A stretch of 64,000 bases of DNA from Pseudorhodobacter sp. MZDSW-24AT (GCF_002794355.1 NZ_PGOI01000009.1:1-64000); one strand, 5' to 3'. Shown: positions 25,876 to 34,960, counted from the first letter of the stretch. The notes: generated by a model from the letters alone, not told the origin. Translations and numbers: made by a program.

Positions 25876-26778
25876 ATGAGTCTTACCCTTGGATTCGTCG
25901 GCATCGGCCGGATGGGCAACCCTATGACACGCCGCCTGCTAGCGGCCGGCCACTCGGTCTACATCTATGACCCGAGCTCCGCAGCCATGGATGCCCTAGC
26001 CGAGGCCGGTGCGCATCCGGCCGCTTCTCCGGCCGAAGTTGCATCCAATGCTCAGATCGTGCTGCTCTCGCTCCCGACACCTGATATCGTGAAGAAGGTT
26101 GCCTTGGGTGATGGAGGCTTGTCCGAAGGTAAAGGCCTGCGGATCGTCATCGATCTCTCCACCTCGGGACCGCGCGGCGCGCAGGCGCTGGCTGAGGGGC
26201 TGGCGGCCTACGGGGTCGCGACCGCTGACAGTCCGGTCAGCGGTGGGGTCGCAGGGGCAGAGTCAGGTAAGCTTTCGCTAATGACTGCTTGCGCTCCAGA
26301 AGTCTTTGACGAGATCCGCCCGATCTTGGAATGCTTCGGCCGCGTGAACCATGTCGGCGATCGGCCAGGGCAGGCGCAGCTGATCAAGGTCATTAACAAT
26401 CTTATGTCCGTCACCGCTCTGGCCGTCGCCTCAGAAGGCTGCGTCTTGGCTCAGAAAGCTGGCGTCGACCCTGCAAAACTGATGGAGGTGGTGAATTCGG
26501 GCAGCGGACGATCCAACGCCTCGGAAGATAAGATCCCGAAATATGTCCTGACCCGCAATTTTGACTTCGGCTTCGCACTGGCCCTTTCTGCCAAGGATGC
26601 CCGTCTGTGCTTGGACGAAGCTGACGCTCTGGGTGTCCCGATGATGGTCGGCAGTGCCGCCCGCCAGCTGCTTCTGGCGACCAAGGGCCAGTTCGGCGAA
26701 GATGGCGATTTGACCGAAATGGTCCGCACTATCGAGACTTGGGCCGGGGTTCAGGTCAGGGGCGGCACCATCGGATGA
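25876..26778 (+). CDS. 3-hydroxyisobutyrate dehydrogenase / tartronate-semialdehyde reductase-like oxidoreductase
   Basis: This 300-aa protein starts MSLTLGFVGIGRMGNPMTRRL (Rossmann GxGxMG). It has the canonical substrate signature DSPVSGGVAGAESGKL and catalytic Lys in LIKVINNLM. It is the second beta-hydroxyacid dehydrogenase of the cluster and retains the family motif that the one at 19179 has changed. The two may therefore act on different acids. Its stop codon overlaps the start of the MmgE/PrpD gene (ATGA), showing coupling. Confidence 0.85.
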   Translation: MSLTLGFVGIGRMGNPMTRRLLAAGHSVYIYDPSSAAMDALAEAGAHPAASPAEVASNAQIVLLSLPTPDIVKKVALGDGGLSEGKGLRIVIDLSTSGPRGAQALAEGLAAYGVATADSPVSGGVAGAESGKLSLMTACAPEVFDEIRPILECFGRVNHVGDRPGQAQLIKVINNLMSVTALAVASEGCVLAQKAGVDPAKLMEVVNSGSGRSNASEDKIPKYVLTRNFDFGFALALSAKDARLCLDEADALGVPMMVGSAARQLLLATKGQFGEDGDLTEMVRTIETWAGVQVRGGTIG

Positions 26779-28142
26779 TCCCTTCTGTATCCGATGCATT
26801 GGCTGGCTTTGCAGCCGGCGATATCATCCTGCCCGATGCGGTGATTAACGAAGCGCAGCGTTCCATCTTAAACGGCATCGCCACTGGCCTTGCCGGCAGC
26901 GCCGACCCTGAGACACTGCCCGCCCTCCGCCTTGCATCGCGCTTCTCTGGTCCAAGGTCCTGCGGATTGATCGGGCGGACAGATCGGCTGGACCCACTCG
27001 CAGCCGCATATATCAACGCGCTTAGCATAAACGTTCACGACTTTGACGATACCCATCCAGGCACCATTCTGCACCCTACCGCTCCAGTCTTGCCAGTCCT
27101 GATGGCCCTGTCCGAGATCATGCCAGTGAGCGGTCGCATCTTAATAGAGGCTTTTGCTGTTGGCGTCGAAGTGGAATGCCGGATCGCCAATGCCGTCTCA
27201 CCTGGCCATTACCGGCGCGGATGGCACATCACAGCCACCTGCGGTGTTTTCGGCGCAGCCGCAGCGGCGGCACGAGTGCTGCGGCTTAACGCTGAGCAAA
27301 TGCGTCATGCATTCGGTATTGCTTCGGCGCAATCCTCGGGGTTGGTCGAAACCCTTGGCACAATGGCAAAAAGCATAGGTGTCGGCAATGCGGCGCAGAA
27401 TGGTTTGCGCGCCGCCCTTCTGGCTCAGGACGGCCTCAAGGGCCCTGACTTGCCGCTCGAAGGCCCGCGCGGGTTCATCCATGTCACCGCCGACAATCCG
27501 CTTCTCGACAGGTTGACTGAGGGGCTGGGCCAGACATGGGAGTTATTGCGCAACACTTACAAACCCTATCCATGCGGCGTGGTTCTCAACCCAGTCATCG
27601 AGGCCACGCTTGAACTGGTGGCAGAAGGTGCCGGACCCGAAGGTCTGGTTCGCGCGACTGTCAAGGGACATCCCCTGCTTGCCGAGCGCGCCGATCGCCC
27701 GACGATCCGGTCCGGCCGCGAGGCTCAGGTAAGCGCTCAGCATGCTGTGGCGGCCGTGCTGTCGCGCAACTCGGCGGGACTGGCGGATTTCTCCGACGCG
27801 GCTGTTGCCGACCCTGCGATCACTACACTGCGAGACAAGGTCATCGTGCTTCAGGATGCCGCGATGCCAGTCGGGGCGGCCGAACTGGTATTTGAATATG
27901 CGCAAGGCGTTCGGATCGGTCGCCTCGTGATGAATGCGAAGGGCGACAGCGCTAGGGCGCTCACAACCGAAGACATCGTTGCAAAGCTCGAACGTCTAAC
28001 GTGCGATGCCAATCTGGACATTTCAACGGATCGACTGTTGGCAGTTGTTATGAAATTACCAGATATGGAAGATGCGTCAGATCTCATGCGCGCGTGCACA
28101 CTCGACCGATCGACTCCGAAAGTGATGCTTAGTCATAATTAG
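26775..28142 (+). CDS. MmgE/PrpD-family protein
   Basis: This ~455-aa protein starts at ATG 26775 inside the upstream stop (ATGA). It has the family features NGIATGLAGSADPETLP, INVHDFDDTHPGTILHPTAP and KPYPCGVVLNPVIEA. The family includes 2-methylcitrate dehydratase, cis-aconitate decarboxylase and iminodisuccinate epimerase, acting on tricarboxylic or dicarboxylic acids by dehydration, decarboxylation or epimerisation. The exact reaction is unknown here. It is the last gene of the plus-strand transporter run. Confidence 0.85.
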   Translation: MIPSVSDALAGFAAGDIILPDAVINEAQRSILNGIATGLAGSADPETLPALRLASRFSGPRSCGLIGRTDRLDPLAAAYINALSINVHDFDDTHPGTILHPTAPVLPVLMALSEIMPVSGRILIEAFAVGVEVECRIANAVSPGHYRRGWHITATCGVFGAAAAAARVLRLNAEQMRHAFGIASAQSSGLVETLGTMAKSIGVGNAAQNGLRAALLAQDGLKGPDLPLEGPRGFIHVTADNPLLDRLTEGLGQTWELLRNTYKPYPCGVVLNPVIEATLELVAEGAGPEGLVRATVKGHPLLAERADRPTIRSGREAQVSAQHAVAAVLSRNSAGLADFSDAAVADPAITTLRDKVIVLQDAAMPVGAAELVFEYAQGVRIGRLVMNAKGDSARALTTEDIVAKLERLTCDANLDISTDRLLAVVMKLPDMEDASDLMRACTLDRSTPKVMLSHN

Positions 28143-28563
28143 CAGATGGTAAGACTGATTACCAAAGGGACTTCAGCCGCTTGCGCAGTCTGCCCACTGT
28201 CGTGACCAAAAGCGGAAACCTTGGTGTCTTGGCGGTGCAGAAAACGTAGGCAGACCAAATCAGCAACCCACTCAGGTCCACGCTGGAGGAAAGTTCAGCG
28301 ATAGGTCACTAGAGCACTGGCAAGTGGATTTTCAGAAGTGTCTTGTCCAATCCTTCAAACTCATCCAGCTGAATCAGGTCCTACAACTTTGCCCATTTCT
28401 GCACCCACATCCCTGCCGGTGCGCGACCAAGCTACATGGGAAAACAAGCCCCAACACACAATAAGCGGTGGCTTTGTGGGCCGTTGAGATCTTCACAGCG
28501 GTAGGCGATGGGGACCCCACGCCGCACATGGGCTGCTTGGCGTGGGGTTGTGATGCAGCGCGA
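28143..28563. other. Gene-free region between convergent genes
   Basis: No gene is seen. It contains a perfect hairpin of 9-bp arms, CCCCACGCC (28515-28523) and GGCGTGGGG (28539-28547), just past the stop of the amidohydrolase gene. This is likely its transcription end, although no T-run follows. Confidence 0.45.
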
Positions 28564-30069
28564 TCAGTCGAACAGCGGCACCGCGACGTCCGCCGTCTCG
28601 AAAAGATAGTCGCGCGAGGCGACGATCTGGTTGCGCAGGGCGGCAATGTCATGCCCGACGATGGCGCCCTTCCATTTCTTGATCTGGCCTGCCACCAGCA
28701 CGCTTTCCACGTTGGAGCGTTCCATCAGTGTCACCACCGCACCGGCGGCGTTGTTCAGGGGTGCTACGTTCAGCGCGTCGGCGTCCAGCAGAATGATGTC
28801 AGCCTCCTTGCCGGGGGTCAGCGATCCGGTCTTGTGGTCGAGCTTGAGGCCTGCAGCGCCGTTGATCGTGGCGAAAGTGATCGCGTCGCGCACGCTCATC
28901 AAGGCGGGAGCTGCCTCCGGACCCTGTTCCAGCGCGGTCTGGTTGGCCATCATCCGCTGCACGGTCATCAGGCCGCGCATCTGGGTGAAGAAATCCGCCG
29001 TCATGGTGCATTCCACATCGACTGAAAGCGATGGGGCCATGCCCATGTCAATCGCCTTCTGGATCGGGGGCATGCCATGGCGCATCTGCATCTCGATCGG
29101 CACCGCGAGCGAGACATGCGCGCCCACCTCTTGCGCGCGGGCCCAGGCCGCATCGGACATGCCGGTCATGTGGATGAACAGGTGCTTGTCGGTGTAATGC
29201 GGGATCAGCGCGTCCATCGTCTCGCGCATGCCCAGAGACCCCACCACATGCAGGCCGATCATCAGGTCCAGATCCTGTGCCAGCCGCCATAATTCAAGCG
29301 GATCGACGCCGGGCAGGTAAACTTCGCCGCCCATCAGCATGGTCAGCAACTGATCGTCTGAGGCGAAATACGTATCGCGCAGGCGGCGCGCGTCGCCGGG
29401 ATAGGCGAGGTCGGGGCCATAGCCTTCGAAATAGCCAAAGACGCCACGGCGGCCCACAGCCTGCATCCCGGCGATCACCGCATCGGAATGGGCCGGGGAA
29501 TGGTGGATCTGCGACACGTCATGCACCGTGGTCACACCGGCATCAAGCTGACTGAGCCCGCCGAAAAGCTGCGCGATATAGACGTCTTCAGGACGGTAGA
29601 GTTTTGAGAATATCCCCAGAATGTCGTCCAGATAGGTCGGCTCGCCGGGGCGGGTCGGATCGGCGAACATAATCCCATTGGGCAGATATGACCGCAGCGA
29701 TGTCTCGAACTGGTGATGGTGGGTATCGACAAAGCCGGGCATGACGATCCGGCCCGTGGCGTCGATCACTGCTGCATCAGGGGCGTCGATCTGTGGGGCC
29801 AGTTGCAGGATGCGGCTGCCCTCGATCAGCATATCGCCGGTAAAATCACCGATGGCGCTGTCTTGGCTCAGGATATGTCCGCCCCGGATCAGCGTGCGCC
29901 GTCCGGCGTCGCCAACTCCGCTTGGCATTTCTTGCGCCGCTGCCGGGCGCGTCAGGAAGGCGGGCAAAAACGCCGCCGCCGCCGCAGAGGCGAGCGCACC
30001 GCGCAAGAACGCCCGGCGCGTCGGATTGCGATGGGGCTGCGGGAATCCGGCCTTGCAAAGATTGCACAT
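28564..30069 (-). CDS. Tat-exported amidohydrolase (cytosine-deaminase/chlorohydrolase-like)
   Basis: This 501-aa protein begins with a twin-arginine signal (TRRAFLRGALASAAAAAFLP, cleavage near RPAAAQ). The mature protein is an amidohydrolase-superfamily TIM barrel with metal ligands in DTHHHQ (about 115-120), His in MIGLHVV, His in LFIHMTG and Asp in LSVDVE. It resembles the Atz/Trz-type chlorohydrolases, which are normally cytoplasmic, so Tat export is notable. It is divergent from an HxlR regulator 77 bp away. The substrate is unknown. Confidence 0.83.
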   Translation of the reverse strand: MCNLCKAGFPQPHRNPTRRAFLRGALASAAAAAFLPAFLTRPAAAQEMPSGVGDAGRRTLIRGGHILSQDSAIGDFTGDMLIEGSRILQLAPQIDAPDAAVIDATGRIVMPGFVDTHHHQFETSLRSYLPNGIMFADPTRPGEPTYLDDILGIFSKLYRPEDVYIAQLFGGLSQLDAGVTTVHDVSQIHHSPAHSDAVIAGMQAVGRRGVFGYFEGYGPDLAYPGDARRLRDTYFASDDQLLTMLMGGEVYLPGVDPLELWRLAQDLDLMIGLHVVGSLGMRETMDALIPHYTDKHLFIHMTGMSDAAWARAQEVGAHVSLAVPIEMQMRHGMPPIQKAIDMGMAPSLSVDVECTMTADFFTQMRGLMTVQRMMANQTALEQGPEAAPALMSVRDAITFATINGAAGLKLDHKTGSLTPGKEADIILLDADALNVAPLNNAAGAVVTLMERSNVESVLVAGQIKKWKGAIVGHDIAALRNQIVASRDYLFETADVAVPLFD

Positions 30070-30146
30070 TGTGATGATCCAGTGTGGTTACTATTTGGAA
30101 CCAGGACACTTAGAGTAAGCGTCAGATCGCACAAGGAGACACAGAA

Positions 30147-30506
30147 ATGAAACTAGGGAACATGTCTGTGCCCGGGGAGTGCGCGCGCATCACGCCGATC
30201 CTGTCACGCGTTGGCGACAAATGGACCGTGCTGATCATCCTGATCCTGTCCGAACGGCCAAAACGCTTTAACCAGATCCGCCGCGAGGTCGAAGACATCT
30301 CGCAGCGGATGCTGACCATGACGCTGCGCGGGCTGGAGCGGGATGGCTTGGTCGCGCGCAAGGTCTATGCCGACAAGAACCCGCCTTGGGTGGAATACCG
30401 GCTGACCGATCTGGGCCAGACGCTGGTGAAGCCGCTGTTTGCCCTATGCGAATGGGCGGCCGAAAATTGCGACACGATCGAGGCCAATGCCGCAAGGGAG
30501 ACGTAA
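30147..30506 (+). CDS. HxlR-family transcriptional regulator
   Basis: This 119-aa winged-helix protein with core VGDKWTVLIILILSERPKRF and LTMTLRGLERDGLVARKVY is the HxlR DNA-binding domain. One Cys (PGECARI) lies at the usual redox/effector-sensing N-terminal position. It is divergently transcribed from the exported amidohydrolase, which it probably controls together with itself from the shared 77-bp promoter region. Confidence 0.87.
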   Translation: MKLGNMSVPGECARITPILSRVGDKWTVLIILILSERPKRFNQIRREVEDISQRMLTMTLRGLERDGLVARKVYADKNPPWVEYRLTDLGQTLVKPLFALCEWAAENCDTIEANAARET

Positions 30507-30865
30507 AGGGCGGAAAGCTGCCATTCGTCTCACTCTAGACAAACGGCGGGAATGCACATTTTAGCTGCCGGTCGGCGCGCCGCCCTGGCCGAGAGGAAGG
30601 CCGACAAAACTGCCGTTCGCCCACCGCCATCCAAAGGTAGCTTTGGCCTGCCTGCTGATTGGCAGCTGTCCGACCTCACCGACCTGAAGCCGTCTTCAAC
30701 ATGGGACACCCGACCAAGCGCTTCCGGCAGCAGTAGACAACGAGTCTCGTGAGTTCTACGGCAATGCGGCTATTGGAATTGACGTATAATGCAATAGTCT
30801 TAGGTGGCGCTTGCCTTCCGCACTGGGCTAAGTGGGACACTTTTCCAAAGGATGGTTGATAGTCA
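30507..30865. other. Gene-free region upstream of the retron operon
   Basis: No gene is supported. The left half looks like decayed sequence. TTGACG (30779-30784) abuts a perfect TATAAT (30785-30790), about 75 bp before the effector start, so a promoter near 30790 is plausible, although the -35 at the proper distance is poor. Confidence 0.4.
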
Positions 30866-32125
30866 ATGAGTAAGGCCGTCCTGATTCAGAGCGATGCGAC
30901 TCAGTGGCTGGATCATTTCGGGATTTCAGATCGCGCCAATGCAGCAAAGTTGCTCGCCCTCGTAACGCTCGTTCCGAGTGACCTCCTGCGCGAGAAGATA
31001 ATTGGACTGCTTGAAGAACGACTGAAGAGCGAACCAGGTCCGGTCGCTTTGTTCAATGAGTCCGAGCGTCGAAAGTGGAAAGGTGAGCCAAATCGGCTCT
31101 TCAAAAATGAAGAGAAGCGCGCCAACTCCGCACGGAAGGGCAAGAGGATTGTCAGAACGGTCGGAAGTAGAGGGCCGGCCCTCGTTCCGCAGCAGCGCTA
31201 CATCGACGAGTTGATCGGCAGCGAAGGTGTGGTGGGGAACATCCTCACGCAGTTCCGCAAGACCCACCAACAGAATGTCTTCCTCAGCCCAGGCCCGGAC
31301 ACGTTTCGAAGCAAGTGCATCCGCCGGTTTATTTTGGTTACCGATTTCATCGGTTCGGGCTCGCGCATCGAAACCTATCTCGACGCGGCATGGAGAAGCA
31401 CTTCAGTCCGCAGCTGGTGGTCGCGACGTGGCGCTGCTGGACTGCACTTCGAGGTCGTCGCCTACGCCGGAACAGAGGCGGGCATCGAGCGTGTGAAGAG
31501 GCATCCTAGCCAGCCACAGGTCTTCGTCGAGATGCGCTGTCCGACGATCCGGACCTCCTTTCCACCCGGAGAAGCAGCGCGCATGGAAGATCTCTGCATC
31601 CGCCACGCGCCCCCGGATTCGAAGCCTCTTGGCTTCGATGAGATCGGCGCGCTCATCGCGTTTGGTCATGGTATGCCTAACAACGCTCCAGCGATGTTCT
31701 GGAAATCAACCCGCTTGAGGCGAGCACTCTTCCCTGAGCGCACGACAATCTCGGCCGGCTCTCCCTTTCAATCCGTTTCGGTGCAGGCGCATGAAGAAGA
31801 GCGCTTGAAACTAGCGGCGCAAACTAGCGTGCCCGCTCGTCCTATCGTTCCGCTGGATATCGAGACGATCGTATTGTCCGCGCTCCGAAGGTCACCGCGA
31901 CATGCCGAAGCGGTATCGGGACGATTGGGGCTCGAACTCTTTAGGGTGCGCGCGGCTTTTGTCGAGCTCCGCCAGCGCGGTTGGATTGACCAGTACCAGC
32001 AGCTCACGGAACGGGGGCGGGTGGTGGTGAGGCGTTTGGCGAACTCGGAGGCACAGGTGGTCCTTCCCAAACTGAACGAAAAGCCTTACTTTCCAGAATC
32101 GCTGAGAATGCCGCGCGATGTCTAG
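30866..32125 (+). CDS. Retron accessory/effector: phosphoribosyltransferase-like plus winged helix
   Basis: This 419-aa protein has a central segment RRFILVTDFIGSGSRIETYL (about residues 153-172), which matches the PRPP-binding loop shape of phosphoribosyltransferases (hydrophobic strand, two acidic positions, then a Gly/Ser turn). Residues about 345-405 (DIETIVLSALRRSPRHAEAV...RVRAAFVELRQRGWIDQ...LTERGRVVV) form a winged-helix DNA-binding domain. The N-terminus is helical and basic. The gene lies directly before a structured RNA and a reverse transcriptase, and its last codons carry the retron a1 strand. PRTase-like/winged-helix partners have, as I recall, been described for one retron type; the role is inferred. 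Confidence 0.68.
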   Translation: MSKAVLIQSDATQWLDHFGISDRANAAKLLALVTLVPSDLLREKIIGLLEERLKSEPGPVALFNESERRKWKGEPNRLFKNEEKRANSARKGKRIVRTVGSRGPALVPQQRYIDELIGSEGVVGNILTQFRKTHQQNVFLSPGPDTFRSKCIRRFILVTDFIGSGSRIETYLDAAWRSTSVRSWWSRRGAAGLHFEVVAYAGTEAGIERVKRHPSQPQVFVEMRCPTIRTSFPPGEAARMEDLCIRHAPPDSKPLGFDEIGALIAFGHGMPNNAPAMFWKSTRLRRALFPERTTISAGSPFQSVSVQAHEEERLKLAAQTSVPARPIVPLDIETIVLSALRRSPRHAEAVSGRLGLELFRVRAAFVELRQRGWIDQYQQLTERGRVVVRRLANSEAQVVLPKLNEKPYFPESLRMPRDV

Positions 32126-32338
32126 TGGTTGCCGGTTGCGGCACCGTTGGGGCCATCGTTCAGCGATGGACGAGGTCTCTGGGCCGTCGATTGCGACGTG
32201 CTCACGGTCAAGCTGGTGCTTGATGCTAACCTCGATCGAAGCACACGACCTGCGGTCGGCGCTGCGCGTGCCTCGCTTGTGCTCCGATCGAGGTCACCCT
32301 GTCGGGTGAATAGTAGATGAACGATTGGCATTCTCAGC
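32101..32338 (+). ncRNA. Retron msr-msd non-coding RNA
   Basis: GCTGAGAATGCC (32101-32112, a1) is exactly complementary to GGCATTCTCAGC (32327-32338, a2), a 12-bp closing duplex. Inside are three small hairpins typical of msr: 32127-32145 (7 bp, one bulge), 32153-32169 (CCATCG/CGATGG) and 32185-32198 (CGTCG/CGACG). Then comes a long msd-type stem, 32230-32245 with 32278-32293 (16 bp, one mismatch, 32-nt loop), and a last hairpin, TCACCC-TGTC-GGGTGA (32294-32309). a1 lies in the end of the effector gene and a2 in the first codons of the RT gene, matching retron architecture. Confidence 0.72.
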
Positions 32339-33489
32339 ACTATCTCGATGCAGGGCGCCAAGCAGGCATTGACGAGGAGCTTCTGCAACGTGCGGTCGCG
32401 GCGGCGGAATACACGCTCACCCGTCCGAACCATGGACCACCAGTTCTTACGATCGGGCATTTGGCGCAACTCTGCGGCGTAGAGACCGGCCTACTCCATG
32501 CTTACGTCGCGAGGGAAGGGGACGACCCGTATCGAGAATTCACGATCCGGAAGCGCCCTATCCCTGGAGAAGCGCCTCGCTACCGTTTTATCGCTGTACC
32601 GGAGCCGAGACTGCTACAGGTCCAGACGTGGATCGCTACTGAGATCTTGCGACAGGCCCCCTGTCACGGGGCTAGCAAGGCATTTGCTCCTGGAAACCGC
32701 CTGATCACCGCAGCGGGAGTTCACTGCCGTGCGCAGTGGATGATCAAGATCGATGTGCGTGACTTTTTCGAGTCGATCACCGAAATCGACGTTCACCGAG
32801 TCTTTCGCGAGCGAGGGTATCAGCCGCTTGTCGCGTTCGAGCTCGCTCGGATCTGTACGCGTCTTCGGGACGATCACAGGCATCCGACCAGCTTCCTACC
32901 TCAGCGCCGAAAGCCAAAATACTATGGTGGAAGTGGATACTCCGTCTATCCACGCACTCTCATTGGCGTGCTTCCACAGGGCGCACCGACAAGCCCGATG
33001 CTGGCCAACCTTGCCGTGCGAGATTTGGACGAAGTCTTAACCTCGCTCGCATCCCAGTTTGGGCTTCGCTATTCGCGCTACGCTGACGACCTTACGTTCT
33101 CCACCCGAAGGAAGTCCTTCGGCCGCGCCAGGGCGAAGGATGCGATCGGTCAGATCTACCAGGCCCTCATCAATCGTGGGCTGTCGCCGAACCGTGCGAA
33201 GACCGCGATCGTATCGCCAGGGGCGCGAAAAATCGTTCTGGGTCTGCTCGTGGATGGGACGCGGCCTCGTCTCTCTCGCGAGTTTCGTTCCAGGCTGCGG
33301 ATGCATTTGTACTTCGTGGCGCATCCCGATCACGGGCCGGCGCAGCATGCGAAGATGCGGGGGTTCGCGTCGGTGGAGGGTCTCAGGCAGCACTTGCTCG
33401 GCTTAATTGCCTTCGCCGGCCAGATAGATGCTCTCTTCGCCGATTGGTGTCGAGCCGAGATGCGGCGCGCCAACTGGCCTCTCACATAA
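32317..33489 (+). CDS. Retron-type reverse transcriptase
   Basis: This 390-aa RT has TAAGVH (about 131-136), the counterpart of the retron NAxxH motif, KIDVRDFFESI with catalytic Asp (about 146), QGAPTSP (about 221), RYADDLTFS (YADD about 255-258) and KIVLGLLVDG (about 305), the counterpart of the retron VTG motif. These fit a retron RT rather than a group II intron RT: there is no maturase or HNH tail. It reverse transcribes the adjacent msd to give msDNA joined to RNA. The start at 32317 overlaps the a2 strand of the RNA. Confidence 0.85.
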   Translation: MNDWHSQHYLDAGRQAGIDEELLQRAVAAAEYTLTRPNHGPPVLTIGHLAQLCGVETGLLHAYVAREGDDPYREFTIRKRPIPGEAPRYRFIAVPEPRLLQVQTWIATEILRQAPCHGASKAFAPGNRLITAAGVHCRAQWMIKIDVRDFFESITEIDVHRVFRERGYQPLVAFELARICTRLRDDHRHPTSFLPQRRKPKYYGGSGYSVYPRTLIGVLPQGAPTSPMLANLAVRDLDEVLTSLASQFGLRYSRYADDLTFSTRRKSFGRARAKDAIGQIYQALINRGLSPNRAKTAIVSPGARKIVLGLLVDGTRPRLSREFRSRLRMHLYFVAHPDHGPAQHAKMRGFASVEGLRQHLLGLIAFAGQIDALFADWCRAEMRRANWPLT

Positions 33490-33838
33490 GCTCATTGCGC
33501 ATGTATAGCCCGAACGATCAGCCCTCTTGGTGCGCGACCCAACCTCCGCGAACGGCCGCTTCAAAGAGGCAGAGCAGAAGTTGCGAACAGCTGAAAAGGG
33601 CCGGGCATGTCGATCCTGTCACCATCTTCGCATCGGGCGGAAAGCAGACTGATGGCTGTGCAGCGTGGTAGGCGCAACAAAGTCGTGAAAGCGGTCGGTC
33701 ATGTAACGCTCGGCGAGGTGAACTTGTGCTGGTTCTGAAGCGCGGACGACCGCGCGTGTTGACCGCCCGCTGCGGCGCGTCGGGCTTCCTCTACCGACGA
33801 AGTATGATACGTCTGGAGCAGACTGAAGGGAGTTCACG
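33490..33838. other. Gene-free region between the retron and the DUF262 triad
   Basis: No gene or clear repeat is seen. It presumably holds the promoter of the downstream triad. A good ribosome site (GAAGGGA, 7 bp from ATG 33839) ends it. Confidence 0.4.
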
Positions 33839-34960
33839 ATGGTAAATTTGTCGAATGCCGATTCGGACAATGACGATGTCGAGGGGCTCGACTTGGAACC
33901 AGAGGCATCTCGTAAGGATTATCCTCTGGAAGACGTAATGGTCAGAACCGAGACGCGCTCCGCTCGCGAGGTTGTGGAACGCATCGGCAAAGGCCGCTAT
34001 ATCATGGATCCCGAATTCCAAAGGGCATTCGTGTGGGACGTCGAGAAGCAGTCAAAGCTCATTGAGAGCTGCGTCATGCGCATTCCACTTCCTGTATTTT
34101 ATGTGGCAGAGGCGACGGATGGCCGCATTATCGTTGTCGACGGACTGCAGCGCCTAACGACCTTCTCACGGTTCCTAAATAACGAGTTCAAGCTTAGTGG
34201 CCTGAGTCCCAAGCAAGGTACTCCGCACTATTTGGAGGGAAAGTTCTTCAAAGATCTTGAGCCGAGGCTACAAGAGCGGATCGAAGACACTCAGCTGGTA
34301 CTGTACATTCTCGACAGGAAGGCACCCGAGGCTGCTCGCCTCGATATATTCGACCGTGTGAACAGCGGGTCGCCGCTCACCCGTCAGCAGATGCGCAACG
34401 CGCTTTATTCGGGAAATGCGACGCAATGGCTGCGGGAACAGGCTGCCTCTGTGGAGTTTCAGAAGGTCAACGCAGGGTCCTTAAAGTCAAAGACCATGCG
34501 GGATCGAGAAGCCATAAACCGTTTCGCCGCGTTCTATTCTTTGGGCCACAAGTCCTATGTGAGCGGTGAGATGGACGAGTTCCTGGCGCGGGCGCTTGCG
34601 CATATGAATTCAGCCTCCCCCTCGGAACTTGGTGAAATGCAGGACCGTTTCCGCCATTCCATGAAGTGGAACTATCGTCTTTTCGGCCTGCAGGCTTTCC
34701 GGAAATCGCTGCGGGATAATAATCCCAATGCACCGCGCACCCCGCTGAATATCTCCATGTTCGATGTCTTCTCACTTTGTTTCGCCAAGATAAGCGAGAA
34801 CCATCTGTTGGCGGATGAAGCGGGCTTCAAAAACAAGGTGATCTCCCTGATGCAGGACGATGCATTCGTCTTCCAGGTCAGCTACTCGACCAACAGTGGG
34901 AGTCAGGTGACGGGCCGGTTCGAAAAGGCATTCGAGAAATTCGCGGGATATTTGGTATGA
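33839..34960 (+). CDS. DUF262-domain protein (GmrS-like, ParB/Srx fold), first gene of a triad
   Basis: This 373-aa protein has FQRAFVWDVEKQSKLIES and IIVVDGLQRLTTFSRFL (about residues 61-113). This is the DUF262 signature, in which the usual DGQQR reads DGLQR. This domain, as in GmrSD, is a ParB-like fold that hydrolyses NTPs. The DUF1524 HNH nuclease domain seen in full GmrSD proteins is absent. Start chosen for GAAGGGA upstream. The stop overlaps the next start (ATGA), so the triad is an operon, probably for defence. Confidence 0.8.
   Translation: MVNLSNADSDNDDVEGLDLEPEASRKDYPLEDVMVRTETRSAREVVERIGKGRYIMDPEFQRAFVWDVEKQSKLIESCVMRIPLPVFYVAEATDGRIIVVDGLQRLTTFSRFLNNEFKLSGLSPKQGTPHYLEGKFFKDLEPRLQERIEDTQLVLYILDRKAPEAARLDIFDRVNSGSPLTRQQMRNALYSGNATQWLREQAASVEFQKVNAGSLKSKTMRDREAINRFAAFYSLGHKSYVSGEMDEFLARALAHMNSASPSELGEMQDRFRHSMKWNYRLFGLQAFRKSLRDNNPNAPRTPLNISMFDVFSLCFAKISENHLLADEAGFKNKVISLMQDDAFVFQVSYSTNSGSQVTGRFEKAFEKFAGYLV

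Noticed and set aside
32230-32293. Simple transcription terminator between the effector and RT genes
   Set aside because: The stem has a 32-nt loop and no T-run and is enclosed by a separate 12-bp duplex with other hairpins, which fits a retron msd better.
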